From positions 1-58,429 of the forward strand of contig DASXEJ010000379.1 in assembly GCA_036490175.1 (NCBI GenBank): DNA of 58,429 nucleotides, given 5' to 3'. Below, piece after piece: positions 28,701 through 43,700 of this stretch; position 1 is the stretch's first letter; every line of letters starts with the position of its first letter. A program made the translations under genes and the position numbers. The notes under the pieces were generated by a model. It was given only the letters and a program-made list of their open reading frames with translations. It was not told the origin of the DNA and searched no databases. The DNA comes from Pirellulales bacterium. GTDB lineage: Bacteria; Planctomycetota; Planctomycetia; Pirellulales; JACPPG01.

Positions 28701-31700
28701 ATCTCGTTAACGGCACTCGATTCCCAGATTCTCTCCTGGAGTTTATCGATCGGTAGCTCCCGGTTTCTCAGCCTCGGTGCAAGTGGGACGATCGATATCG
28801 GTGCCAGCGCGCAGTTGGCGGCGCGCGATATCAATATCGTGGCACAAGTCAGCACGCAGAAATCAGCACTCGACACGGACGCGAATCCATCAGCGAATGC
28901 GGGACTGGATACCACGATTGACGAGAGCGACGTCTTTGAAGTTACGGGCCATGCCGCCGCGGTGATTTCGGCGGCCACGGCCAAGATCGACATCAGCGAA
29001 GGCGCAGTGTTACAGGCCGCGCGCAATGTGATGCTAAACGCCGACGCCCAGTCGAGCGCCGCGATCACGACGCGTAGCGAGTACTTCGGCATCACCTACG
29101 GCAGCTCGTCACCTGCGGCCGATGTGATCGTAGAAAATGGCGCACTGATTGCGGCGGCTGGCCAGGTCAACCTGCACGCGACTGCCGAAAACACTTTGGC
29201 AGTCACCACGCTGGTTCCCCAGACAGGAGACGTGGCAAACCTATCGCTTTCCTATGGAAAGGCGCGCAGTCACTCCGATGTCGCGGTTCAGTCCGGCGCC
29301 ACGATCAATGCCGCATCGGCGACCATGGATGCGGAGAATACGAATTCGATTTCCAATCTCGCGATTGCCGCGGGCTTTCCCGGTAGCGGCACCTTGATCG
29401 GTGTCGGGGCGGCGCTCGCCATCGGATCGTATCAATCCGACGCCAGCACGGACATCAGCGGCAACATCAACGTCAGCGGTGATCTGCGGATCGAGGCCCA
29501 TTCGAAGAATCTCAAGGATGTCACCCGCTCGCTCGGCCAGGTGGCCGTGACCCCGGACGCGACAAACGGACTCGTCCAGTCGCTGACCACTTTCCTGGCG
29601 CATTTAGACCTCAGCACAGTCGTCGATGGCCGCACGATCAATCCTACACAGATCGGCACCGACGTTTCGCTCGCGGCGTCCGCCGCACTCGTTAGAACCG
29701 AGAACAAGGCGGCCGCTCTGATCGACGACGGTTCGTATGTTGTCGTCGGCGGCGGTATGACAATTGACTCGACCGCGGATGAGCCGTTTCAGATCAGCGC
29801 CACGGGAAATGCCGCTGACGCCTCGACCGTGGGCATCGGCGGAGCGGTGGCCTGGTCGCGCGTGGCTAACCAAGCCACGTCTTTCGTCGGCTCAAACGCG
29901 ACTGTGGACGTCGCTCATGTATTGTCCATCACCTCCAATGCCACGGTCCACAACCCAGGACCTACGGCCGATCCGGATCCGACGTTTCAGCCCGTGTTTA
30001 CCTTGCCGACCACCACCGGCGGCACGGGGACAGGCCAAATCGAGCAGCAATACACTGACGCCAACACGGTCGCCGGCGCCGTCAACGCCGCGTTCGATCC
30101 GTTGACGGCGTTTCTCGCGCCGCTGCTGGCCGACCCCAGTTTGATGGGGACGAGTTTCGTTCAGGCAAACGGTAGCGCTCCAGGCGGCGCCGTGGTCCTG
30201 GGTGGGGGCGTCAATTATCTGAAAGTCTATAACCAGGCCGCCTCAGGAATCGCCGGCGGAGCGCAGGTCAACCAGCGCCCGGCGGTCGTCACCGTAGGAT
30301 CGGATCAGGACGTCGCGCTCGACGCGCAGGGAACGATTCATCTGACCAATATGGCGGGCATGGACACGTCGCCGCTCGATTTCGACGGCGGAAGTCTCGC
30401 CGTGGGAGGCTATTTCAATGCCCTTTATGCCGACAATTACGCGAAGGCCTCGATTGACGATCGCGCCCAAGTCAGCGCGGCACGCGACGTGACAGCGAAC
30501 TCCAACACGACCAACGATATTGTTCAAGTGACGCAACCGGGCACGGCCGCAGGAGGCGTGGGTATTCAAGGTGCATTTGGCCTGGTCGTGCTGGGACACG
30601 AATCGTTGGCCTACATCGAGGATCGCGCCGTTGTACACGCGGGACGTGACGTTGTCCTGAACGCGCTCAACGGCGGCGCCGTGGTCAATACGGCCGGCGG
30701 TGCGGTGCATGGCGACGACGGCGGAATCGGTGCTGCGGCTGCCTACACCGTGGAGACAGTGCCCAGCACGCTTGACCCAGCGTCGGACGAAGAGCTGCAA
30801 GGTCGTAGCGAAACCCATGCCGTCATTGGTGACTCTGCTGCGGCGATTGGCCCACTGGGGACCGGCGGAATTGTTGGCCTGGTGACCGCTGGGCGTGATG
30901 TGCGACTCAACGCGCAGTCGAATCAGCAATTCTGGACGACATCGGCCTCTGGGGCTTCATCGGGTGGGTCGCTCGGAGACCTGGGAGGAGGCCAGGAGCA
31001 ATATCACGGATTGGACTTCGGATTCGGTTTCTCGGGCGACGTCGCGTACAACTCACTTACCGACAGTGTCCAAGCCTTTGTGCGGGACACGTCGGCAGTT
31101 CAGGCGGGCAATGACATTCATCTCGAAGCGAACGATGCGCCGCTTGTCGAGGCGACGGCCGGCGCCGTGGCGTTCGGCAATCACTTGGGAATCGGTGGTT
31201 CGTTCGCCCACAACGGCATCAACGAGATGACGCGGGCCTATACGCAAGATACGACGCTGCACGCTGCCGACGTGGCGATACTTGCAACGACGGGCAGCGT
31301 GGTGCTAGCTTTCTCGGACGGCGGCGCGGGGACCAAGGCCGACGTGGCTGTGGCCGGTTCGGTCAACGAGAACCAACTCGAGACGCTGGCCGAGGCTGCC
31401 ATCGGCGCACGGACCAACGCTTCCATTCCCGGCACGCTGGATGTCAACGCCCAGGGCAACATGTCTGTCGTGTCGAATGCCGGCGCCTCGTCGGCGTCGA
31501 CCGACGGCTTTGCCGCTTTGGGGGCGGCGCTAGACATCGGCTCGATCAGCAACGACTCCCATGCTTTCGTTGGCACCGGCTCCTACGTCGTGACGCCGAA
31601 CGATCTGCATATCAACGCCAACAGCAACGAGCATGTGCTGTCGGTCTCGGCCGCATTGGCCGACGGCGGCGCGGGAACCCAAAACCGGCTGTACATCAAC

Positions 31701-34700
31701 AACGGAACGGATTCGCCACTGGACGGCGTGGCAGGAGAAGATGCCGGGGGCCGCGATACGCTCACTTCGTCGGTTGCCATCGGGGATCTTAACGGGGACG
31801 GCAAACCCGACCTGGTAACCGGGGACTTCGCCCAGTTCAACCGTAGCTATCTGAACGACGGCAGCGGCAATTTTAGCGCTGGAAAGGATATCGGAAGTGC
31901 GCTCGGCGCGCTCGATAACCTGGAAGCCCCCACGATCGACAAGAACTCGCTCATCCCTGATCTGACGCTCGCAGTGGCACTGGGCGATTTCGACAAGGAC
32001 GGAGACTTAGACGTCATTGCCGGGAATCTAGGGCAACCCAACCGGCTCTATTTGAACGATGGGAAGGGCAACTTCTCTGCCGGAATCGATATTGGCGTAG
32101 GCACTCTCAATGTTTCGATCGATCCTTCGCTGACGAGCGACAATATCAGCACCACCGACCTGGTACACGAACTACAGACGCAGATCGACAATCAATTGGC
32201 CCCGTCGGGACTCGTCCCCGGCACGGTGCAAGTGTCGATCGATCCGACCAGCGGCCAGATTGTGCTTACGTCGACGTCGCGAGTGCTGGATGCGGCCAGT
32301 GCCGAGAGTGCGATAAGCGCCGCCCGCCGCGACGGGCTGATTGTCACCAATGCGGCGAACGACCCGCTGCCACTGAGTGTTTCGTTTGACGGCCACAACA
32401 TTCAATTCTCGATCAAGCCCAATGACGCCGACACACTCGACAATGTGACCGCTGACGACCTGCGCGATCAGTTGCAAGGGTTGGTGGACCAGGCCGTGGT
32501 GGCGTCGGGTTTCGGAGCCGCCGGCGACATCAAGGTTCAGATCGACGCCACCGGACGCATGATCTTCACAACCGCCGGGCACACGCTCCTCTCGGCGGAG
32601 GCCGAGGCGCAGCTAGCGCAGGCACGGCGGGCGGGGGACCTTGTCACCCCCGGAAACGTGCCGCTGGTTCTCACACTTGGTTTTTCTGACGCGGACCAGA
32701 CGACGTCGATCACCGTGGTTGATATCGATCACGACGGCGATCTCGACCTCGTCGTCGGTAACTTGGATCAGCACCCGCGGCTTTATATCAATCAAGGTCC
32801 TGGCAATCAGGCCGAGAAATTCACATCGCAAGGTGGGACGCGCACTTTTTCCATCGCGCGCGATATTTCGAGCGACGTGAACTTCACCACCTCGATTGCT
32901 GCCGCGGACCTGGATGGCGACGGCAACATCGACATCGTAACCGGAAATCTCGGCTTTGATCTGCCAGGCCTAATCAATCGCGAGTTGGTGAACGTTGGCG
33001 ATTTTCTAGACAATACGGTCGTCGACTCCGTCAACCTGGTCCACAGCGGTCTCACTTCGCTCTTGAACCTGGTCGAAAAGGGCCTGCTCGATCGTTTCGA
33101 TTTCGATCCTCTGGCGCCGATCACCGTCGCCACGATTGTTAACGCTGGCATCGCGTCTTTGCGAGGGCTAGCGCTCGACGGCGTCGTGACGCTGCAGAAT
33201 TTTACTGACAAGGCGCTCGATCCGGCCGATTTGACGGCCTCGGGCCTGGTGACCGATGCCCAACTAGCGGCTCATGGGCTCGTGAACGCCGTGGGGAAAG
33301 TCTCGCTGTACGATCTTGTCAATTCGGGCCTGGCTGCACTGGATCAAGTGATCGGCAAAAACCTGGTCACGATCAACGACTTGTCACTGCCCGACATAAA
33401 GTTGGGCGACTTGCTGGGTTCACAGCTCACGGATATCAACGATCTGATCGACGATGGGATTGTCGACGTCAACAACCTGCTGGACATTAAGCTGGACTTG
33501 CGCCAGTTGATCGATTCCGGACTGACGACGCTGGCGGATCTGGCCACCAAGGATCTGCTCAGCCTGGCCGATCTTGATCCGGTTAAGACAAACCTTGATC
33601 AGCTCACCTCGCAGTACGCCTTTGGCGCGACAACGCGGATTTATTACGGACGTAGCGACGGAACTTTTGATCCGGGGGTGGATCTGAGCGCTGATAAATT
33701 CATCACGCGATCGATTGCCATTGGTGACGTCAATGGCGACGGGCACCCAGACATTGTCGTGGGGAACGTGGGCACGGGAGTCCGACTCTATGAAAATCTG
33801 AGTACGACACCCGGCACGCGCGGTTTCGACACCGGCACGACGATCACCCAGATCGGTCCGTTGACGCAGGCCGTGGTCCTCAAAGATATGGATGGCGACC
33901 ACGATCTAGATCTGGTCGTGGGCAATCTGTCGACTCCCAACCAGCTCTATCTCAACGACGGTCACGGACATTTCGATGGCGGGACCGATATCAGTACCGA
34001 CGCCAACGCCACCGTGGGACTGGCCGTCGACGATGTCAACGGTGACGGACACCCCGACGTCGTGACTGCCAATTCCAAACCAGCTATCGGCGCCGCCGGA
34101 GCGGGCAGCGCCTTCGATGTGGGGGGAAATGTCCAGGCTTACGTCGCCAGCGGGGCCACGGTGATCACGGACAAAAGCTTGTTCGTATCGGCCCAGGACG
34201 CGCCGCAGGTTGTGGCCCTATCGCGTGCCGGAGCGACCAGTTCGTTCGGCAGCGCGAGCCTTTCGGCGGTAAGTCCGAATATCGATTCCCAGGTCGTGGC
34301 TCATGTCGATGGCACGGTGCGTGCCGCGCTCGGCAGCGGGCTGACCGCGCCGGCGGGCGTATTCGTGACGGCGACGAGCAATGACAATCTTTTGGGACAC
34401 GCCTCGGGGAACGCAACTGCTGGCGAGGCGGCACTGGCTGCCTCGGCCGTGATCTTTCGGATGGATACAAGCGTGGACGCCTTTGTGGGACCGCAGGCGA
34501 AAATCGATATCGTCAATCCTACAGCTACCGTTCCACTCGACCTGCAGGTTTCGGCACAGCATAACACGCTCGGTCTCGGGGTTGCTGGATCGTTTGGCGC
34601 ATCTCCCTTCGTCAGTGCGGGAGCGGCATTCGTCGCTACGCTGGCGACAAAATCCGTCACAGCGCATCTGGATAGCGCCCAGGTGCACGCTCAAAACGAC

Positions 34701-37700
34701 GTGCTGCTGCAAGCTTCGTCGAGTGAGGACGTCGACGCATCGGCCGCGGGAGTCGGAGCGGGCTTGGCGCTGGCCGTGGCGGGTTCGGCCGTGTTCACGC
34801 AACTCGATAAGCACACTCAGGCCACGATCAACGGCGGCACGACCCTGGCCGACGGCAACGTCGTGCTCACGGCGGACAGCCATTCTACGTTTGATCCCAT
34901 CTCGGGCGCCGTAGGATTGGGCGTGGGGGCCGGCATCGGCGCCGCCGTGAATGTGTTCACAAAAAATGACGTCACCAGCGCCACGATTCAGAACGGGGCC
35001 ATCGTTGACGCCCTGGCGCAACACGCCGCGGCAAGTGTCTTCTCGGGCCAGATCGTCAATGGCGCTCGGCAGATGGAACTCCTGCAAGGAGTCGTGCTGC
35101 GCGCCAATTCGGAGGAAGATATAAGCCCGATCGCCGTGGCCGGAGCTTTGGCGGCGGGATTTGCCGGAGCGGGGTCGGTCAACGCCATCGTCCTTAACAA
35201 CCAGACGACGGCCGCGATCACCGGTGGTTCGGTGGTTGGTCAGATGAGTGGCAGCGCGACAACCCAGATCGTTTCGCTTTTGGCCTGGAATACGACCAAT
35301 GTGGGCGGTTTCGCCGGCGCACTCTCAGGGTCTCTCGCTGTGTCCGCGGGCGGCGCCGCCAACGGCGGACGCCTGACCAAGGATACAGAAGCGTACGTCG
35401 ATGGCTCGTCGACCGTTTCCGCCAACGACGACGTCGAGGTGCTCGCCCTGTCGAACGAAGTGATAGCACCTATCACGGCCACGACTGGCGTCTCGGCCTT
35501 GGCGACGATCGCGGGTGCGGCCGACATCTTCACGATTCCAGTAACGACGTCGGCGTACATTACTGGCGCCGCAACCGTCACAGCGCAAGGCAGCGTCGTC
35601 GTCAACTCTGATGATGCAACCAACGTGCATTACGTCACCGGGCAAAGCGCCTTCAGTTCCACAGCAAGCGCCGGTGCCTCGGCTGGCCTGGTCAGTCTGG
35701 AGAAGAATACGCAAGCCTACGTCGACAGCGGCGCACATGTCACCGCCATGGCCTTGCGGCCTGCCGCGACGACACGTAGCGGTACCTTCGACGTCAGCTA
35801 CACGCCGAATACAGATAATATTCCAGGATTGCTCGGCTCGCTGGTGTTTGACGTGCTCGGTGTTTTGTTCGACAACCCCATCCGCACATTGGTGAACGCA
35901 CTGAGTTTCGACGGTGACCTTTCGATTCTGAACATCACGCCCGCAAGCAGCCCGCAAGATGATCCGGATCTAACCGGCTCGCGATCCTCGACGCCATCCA
36001 TCGTCCCGATCCGCGGAGTGGCGATTTCCGCGACGTCGCGTGATGCTTTGGACGCGATGGCGATCGGTTACGGAGCAAGTGGCACGCTCACTGCGCAATT
36101 TTCGGCGGGGGCGATCGTCTCGGCCAATCACACACTGGCGCATATTGGGACTGACGCGGTCGTGAATCAGTCGACGACCGGCGCCGGCGACGAACAAACT
36201 GTCATGGTAACGGTCGGTTCCGACCTGTTCTTCATGGGCTTGTCCGGCGGTGCCGCGCTGTCTTCCCCCAGCCCGTCCGTGGGCACGGCGGGCGGAGCAT
36301 TTGATCTGGCGCTTACGAACGATACGACCGAGGCCGGGATCGACGGGGCCATCGTGAATGCGAAGTCCGATGTGCTTGTCGTGGCCAAGGCCATCCACGA
36401 TGTCATGGTGTTCGCGGCCGGCCTCAGCGCGGCCGCAGAGGGATCTCTCGTCGTGGCGGACGGATCGGCGGATTTCATTTCCATCAAGCAAGCCACGTAC
36501 GCCTATATCGGCGACAAAGCCGTGGTCAATGCCGACGGCAATATCATGGTCTCGGCCCACAGCGATACCGACGTGGACAGCATGGCCGGTGCTGCGGCCC
36601 TGGGCCACAGCTTCACCGGCGCCGGGTTCTCTTTCGCTACCGTAGTCATCGGCAAAGATACCGAGGCATTCATCGGCAAGGACACCACCGTCAACGCCAA
36701 AGGAAATACCAAGAGCACGTTGCAAGTATTCGACGGCTCAATCACGCCCTCGCTGGGTATGAAGACGATTCACGGCGTAGCCGTGCAAGCCGTGAGCAGC
36801 GAAGACGTGTTCAACGTGGCCGGGGCCGGCACCGCCTCGTCGCTCATTGGATTGTCGGGCTCGGTCACGGCGGCATTGGTGGATTCTGATACTTCGGCAT
36901 TCATCGATGAGAATGCCAAGGTCAACACCGACGAAGCCGGCGCCAGCTCTTCCCAGTCGGTGAATGTGTCGTCGGCCAATCAAACCACCCTGTTCGGTGT
37001 GCCGATCAACTTCGCCTTCGGTTTATTGGCCGCCGGCGTGGGGGTGGACATCGGCGTGGTTCGCAACGACACCACAGCACGCATCAACAAGGGCGCCCGC
37101 GTCAATGCGCTGCAGGATATCGACGTTTTCGCGCTCGACCGCATTCAGGGCGACAGCTTCATCGCCAATATCGGGCAGCCGACCAAGCTGGGAATCAATT
37201 TGATCCATTCGATGTATTCGCTGCGCGGCGATTTGGAGTCGCCACTTCTACTGCCGATCGTGGGCACAGCCCTGGTACCGGCATCGTTGCTCAACGCCAA
37301 CAGCACCGATTCCATTCAGTCGGATCTGGATCTCGTCATTCAGAAGCTGACGAGCTTGGGGGGAGGTGGAATTCGTGACACCCTGGACCAATACAACGGA
37401 GCCCTACCCAGCGCTGGCGCAGCGGCCGTGGCGCTGACCAATGCTACCCCCAGCGATGTGGTCACGAGCGCCGTTGAAGGAAACATCGAAGGGCTGGGGA
37501 CCAATGTCGTCGTGGATGGAGCGATCTTGCACGCCGGACGCGATCTGACGGTCGCGGCGCGCGAAAGCAGCGATTTCGAGTCCGATACGACGACCGCCAC
37601 CGATTTGATGTATCTGATTTCGCCGCCGGTCGATTCATCGGTCGCAGTCTATAGCGATCGTTCGTTCGTAAATACGCATGACATCGCTGTGGCCTCACTC

Positions 37701-40700
37701 ACCGGCGGCACAGTCGCCACTGCTGGCCGCGACGTGCTCGTCGAAGGGGATGTGAATGGCAAGAGCGTGCTGACGGCTACGACCGGCTCCAACACGGTGC
37801 AGAATCTGATCGGCGCGTATGTCGACGGCTCGACGATCAACGCCGGCCGCAACAGTGATGTGCACGCCCAACAGACCGTCGACGCTCTGAATCGTTCCTT
37901 GCTGCCGCGCTACGATGGTTTGCAGTTCAAACAGGGTTCGAACACGATCCAAAGCACCGTCGAAGCCAAGGTAGCAGACCAGTCGATCATCACCGCGGCA
38001 ATGGACTCCGGCGTGCATGCCGAAGATGACACCACGGCGGGCGTGCTGGCCGATTCTGTGACCATCGACAAAAAGGGACCCATCAAAGGCATCATTCCAG
38101 CGGCTGGCGTCGCTGTTGCCACCAACGAAATTAACGACACTGTCCGCGCTGCTGTCGAGCAGTCTCGACTCACCGCCACCGCGGGCGACGCAGAGATCAA
38201 GGCCGTGTTCAACCCCGATGCCATTTCCGTCGGTCTGGGCGTTGCGGAAGCCAGCCAGCTGGCGGTTGTCGCCGGAACTTACGCCGGCAATACAATCGCA
38301 GGAACACTCGACGCGCATTTGTCGGCCGGGTCTCAAGTCGTGGCGGCGGGCACCGTCAGCGTGTTATCTGACGATGGCGGGACCATTGTCGCGGTCGGTG
38401 GCAACGCGGCCATCGCCAAGGGGGCGTTCGCGGGCTCCGCCGCGATATCCAATAACACGATCACCACGAATGTCACGGCGTTCGTTGACGGCGCCAACAC
38501 GAGCGTCGTCGCACCCGTGATCGATATCGAAGCCTACGACAATGCCGACATTATCTCGGTGGCGGTCGGCGGCAGCGATGCAAACCATTTTACGCTGGGA
38601 GGTTCCATCTCGGAAAACGACGTCGGCGGCTTGCTCGATGCGCACATCTCGGCGGGAGCCATAGTAACCGCGCTGCAATCGGTAACGGTCCAGGCGCACG
38701 ACGACACGCAGATCACAGCTATCGCAGGGGCCGTAGCCGTGACGAGTAATGCTGGGGGCGCGGTCGGCGCTGGCATCTCGAAAAACAAGATCACCCGCAA
38801 TTCCACAGCGTACATCGATGGTGCCACGGCGCACAGCGCCACGGTCGATGTCTTTGTATCCAGTGATGCCGCGATCAACTCGGTGGCCGTCGGCGGTGCC
38901 GAAGCGCAAAATTTCGCGGCCGGAGGATCGTTGGCCGACAATACGATCGCCGGTAGTCTCGACGCCCATATTGGTGATGGCGCGCAGGTTACACCCTCGC
39001 TACGACTTTCCGTGGACGCGGGCGATCATTCGCGCATTTCGGCGGTCGCCGGCGAGGCGGCATTCACTTTCAGCGGCGGAGCAGCCATCGGTGCGGCCAT
39101 TTCGACCAACGAGATAACGCGCGACACGGTCGCCTATATCGACGGAGCCGGCACCCTCGCAACCGCCACCGCGGCGGAAGTGCTAGCGACCAGCGACGCG
39201 CAGATCGAGGGCATTGCGGCCGGCGGCGTCGGTGCACAGAACTTTGCGGCTGGCGGTTCCCTCACGACCAACACCATTGCGGGTTCGCTCGATGCGCACC
39301 TATCCGGCGGGGCCGCCGTCTCGGCCAGTAAGACCGTTACCGTCTCGGCGACCGACACGTCGACTATTTACGGTGCGGCAGGACAAGCGGCGTTTGCCAC
39401 GAGTGCTGGGGCGGCCGTGGGGACAGCCATCTCCACGAATACGACCAGCCGACACGTGGTCGCCTTCGTGTCTGACGAACACACGACAGCCAACGCCGGC
39501 AATCTACGGCTGCTGGCAGACACCTTGGCCACGATCAATGCGCTGGCCGCGGTGGGTGTGGGCGGCGGGACCGTGGCGGCCGACTATTCCCTGTCTGAAA
39601 ACCAGATTCAAAATACGACGGATGCCGCGGTGCTTAATTCTGCGGTGGTGGGAGGGAGTTCCATTTTCGTGAGGGGAAGCGATGATTCCACGATCCGTTC
39701 TCTCTCTGGCAGCGGCGCCGGCACCGGCGGCACGTTGGCCGCGGCAGCCGCGCAGGGGAAAAACCTGATTGCCAACAACGTCTTTTCCCATGTGGACAAT
39801 GCGACGGTCAGCGGCGACACCGTCGACATCCTGGCTAGCTCTAACGACGACAATAACGATGGTCTTACTGATCCGACTACCAAGAGCGGCGATTTTGATA
39901 ATTCGTTCGTCGACGACATCACGGCGATCGTCATTGGCGGGGCGGGGGCGGGCGTGCTGGGTTTGAGCGGCTCGATCGCGCTCAATGATGTCGCCAGCAA
40001 TGTCGATGCACACATCGGTCAGGGCGCCAACGTGACGGCGACTTCGACGGTGCGCGTGCGCGGTCTGGACGATTCCGGCATCCGAGCAGTGGCGGGCAAT
40101 GGCGAAGGCGCGGGAACCATCGCCGCCGGCATCGCCTCGAGCACCACGAATGGCCACTCCCAGGTCATGGCGGCGATTGACGCCGCCAGTGTCACGGCGC
40201 CGACCGTGGATGTCGATACGCACACTACCGGCAGCACCAAGTCGGCAGCCGCCATTGGGGCCGGAGCGGGTACCGGCGCATTCGACGTAGCCACAACCGA
40301 TAACGAAATCGCCAACCGCTCCGATGCTCATGTCACGAACTCGGCTCACGTCGTGGCCAGCCAATCTTTGTTGGTCACAGCGGACGATAGCTCTGACATT
40401 TTGGCGATTGCCGGTGCCGGCGCGGGGGCCGGCGTTGTCGCCGTCGCTCCTGGCATATCCACGAATAACATTCAGAACACGGTGACGTCATTTGTCGACA
40501 ACAATGCAACGGTCGATGCGGCAACTGCGTCGATCACGGCGGCAGATAATAGCAGGATCAACTCGGTCAGCGCGGGATTCGGAGGCGCAACCTACCTGAC
40601 GATCACCGGTGGAGTGGGCGTCAATAACACCTCGAATACGGTTGACGCGCATGTCTCCAGTGGCGCTGTCGTCACGACTCAGACCGACACGACAATCGCC

Positions 40701-43700
40701 GCGACAGACGCCTCGACAAACGGTTCCTTTACCGGCCAGGCGGGGGGCGCACTCGTTGCTCTTGGGGCAGCAGCATCCTATAGCGAGATCGACAATCACA
40801 TTCTGGCCTATATCCATCAGGCGACGGTCACGAGTACCGCGGGCAGCGTCAATGTCAACGCGGTCTCTGCGGCCACAATCAAATCCTTTACCGGCGGCGC
40901 GAACGGTGGGTTTGTCGGCATCGCCGGCAATGTCAGCGTGGTGTTCGTGGGGACGCAGACCGAGGCTTACATCTCGGATGCAACGGTAACCGCCTTCGCT
41001 AATGTCGTCGTCACGGCCGACGCCAACGACTCGTGGGATCTCGGCGTCGGTTCGCTGGCCGGCGGCCTGGTAGGCGCCAGCGGCGCGGTCGTCGTCAATA
41101 AGAGTGAGAACGTCACTCGCGCGTTCGTTGAGGGCGCGACCATTGTGGCACACGGCAAGGGAACCACGTCGAACGTCGAGCATTGGGATCCAGACACCGG
41201 TGTGCTAAGCATCGAGCAGATTCACGGATTGGCCGTGATCGCCAGTTTCGTCGGCCAACCGACCGGCAGCTTTAACGGAATGACCGCCATCAACGCCGGC
41301 GGCGGGTTAGTGGGCATTGGGGGGCTTGTCTCGGCGACGGATTGGCACAACCACACTGATGCGTTCATTGCCGCGTCACAAATCAATTCTGCGTCGGACT
41401 ACGGTGGAAGTGTCATCGTCCGCGCGCACAGCGACGAAACGGTGAAAGCGCTCTCCGGCGGTGCGGCGGGTGGGCTGGTTGGCGTGGGAGGGACAATCGA
41501 TCGCAGCAATATCGACAGCGAGACGCGCGCCTTCATTTCGAACTCCGATGAAAGTGGATCCGATCCGGACCCCGGCACGTCGGTGGTTTACGGTCAAGGA
41601 GTGGAAGTCAGCACCGTCACACGCGAGAAGCTTGATCTGGCCGTGGTTGGCATTGCGGGCGGGGTGGTGGGAGTTTCCGGTGCCGTTTCTGTGACGGACG
41701 TCGCGGATCACAACACGGCCTTCGTGCACGATTCGGATATCTTTTCGCACCACGATATTTCGGTGCTCGCCGACGATACGGTCACAACTCACACCGACGT
41801 CGGCTCGTTAGGGGCCGGGGCGGTTGGACTCGGCGTTTCGGTAAGCGTTAATACCATCGAGAACGTCGTGCAGGCGCAGGTTTTGGGCGGGCACCTGAAC
41901 GCGGCCGGCGCTACAACTATCGCCGCCGACAGCGACGAAACTCTCGATCCGCTCGTAATGACAGCCGGACTTGGCGCCGTGGGCGTAGCCGGAACCGTGG
42001 CCGTCAACAACATCCGCACCACGACCGAGGCGACCGTACAAGATGGCTCCCGCACGTCGCTATTGAATCAGGACCCAGCATACAAATCCGGCGTCAGCTT
42101 CGAGCGCGGCGTCGTGCAAACGGTGACCGTCAGTGCCAACGACACGGCGCTCATCAACGACGACACAGGAACCGCCGCGGCGGGCGAGTTCGCTGGCGTG
42201 GGGGCATCGGTCGACGTCGGTGCCATTCGCAATCGTACGGTCGCTCACGTTGGTGGTCAGTCGATTGTCGGTGCCCTGAATGACGTATCGATTCTGGCGC
42301 ACGAATCGCGATCGATCGATTCGTTTGTAGCCGCCTTTGGCGCAGGCATTGCGGGGCTTTCGGCCGCTGTCTCGGTTCAAAGCCTGGGCGCCTCGACCGA
42401 TTCGATGGCAGACACCGAATTCAATCGATCCGTCGGTGGGGCAAATCTGCTGAATCAGGTCGATGCCAGCTTGTTCACGCCGGACGTAGCCAGCGCCATC
42501 AACTATCACGGATTTGGCACGTCCCCCATCATCGTGCATGCCACCGTGCTCGTGGACGGCCTGGGCGATCCCACGGTGGATGGTGCGATCTCAGCGACTT
42601 CCTCCAGCGACCGCGGCGCGATGGCGTTCGTCGATGATGCCGGGCCAGGAGCTGGAGCCCAAATTCAATCAGGTCGCGATATCACCATCCAAGCGACAAA
42701 CTTGTTTCACCTGGACCAGAGCGTGGGAAGCGCGGCGCTGGGCGTTGTAAGCGTCGGAGCCAGCATCGGCATTGGCTCTATCCAGAACAACACGCAGGCC
42801 TACTTGGGGAGCGCCGATTCGCTGCAAGCGGCGCGAAACATCTCGATTCAGGCCCAAGACCACGAGTTGCAACCAAATAGCGAGTTGAACGCCATCGGAG
42901 GCGGAGTGGGTTTCATCGCTGCCCAGGCTAACGTGGCCACGCTGACGATTTCTGGCAACACAACGGCCCGCCTCAATGGGAATGCAACGATTGTCGCGGC
43001 CCAAAACGTTGTCGTCGAAGCCAGCCAGCAATCGAACGTCGATTCCGAAGGGAAGGGGTTCTCGGCCGGTCTTGCCGCGGCCGGCGCCGACATTGCCACG
43101 TCGCGTGTCGATACGAACGTCACGGCGGACATCGGCGCCGGAGCGAATGTCGGTGGAGGGGCCGGAAGCGTGGGCAATCTGACGGTCGACACAATCGCCG
43201 ATAACACGACAACCGCCAATGCCTTGGTCGGCCAGGCTGGGCTAGTCGCTGGAAACGACGGCACTTCGCGATCCACCGTCGACGCCAACCACTACGCCCA
43301 TATCGGCGACGCGAATGTAACCGTGACGGGTGCCGTGACGGTCAATGCAACCTCGACCGGAAACGCCAAAGCAAGTGTCGGCGAGCTGGCCGTGGGATTG
43401 GCGGCGGGCGGATTCTCCGATCCGGATTCATTGGTGGAAGGTTCCGTGCAAGCGCGCGTTTCGGACGGTGCGAATATTCACGCTCCCACAATGACCGTCG
43501 GCGCCACTTCGACCGATCGTGCCAATTCCGATAGCGAAGCCATCGGCGTCGGACTCGTTTCGGGAAATGCGACCGGGAGTGACGCCACAACGAACGTCAC
43601 GGTGGCGGCGCACATCGATGACGCCAATATCGTGGTGCCCGGCGTCCTGACCATTAACAGTCATTCGAACGATATGGCAACCTCGGCAAGCGGCGTGGTG

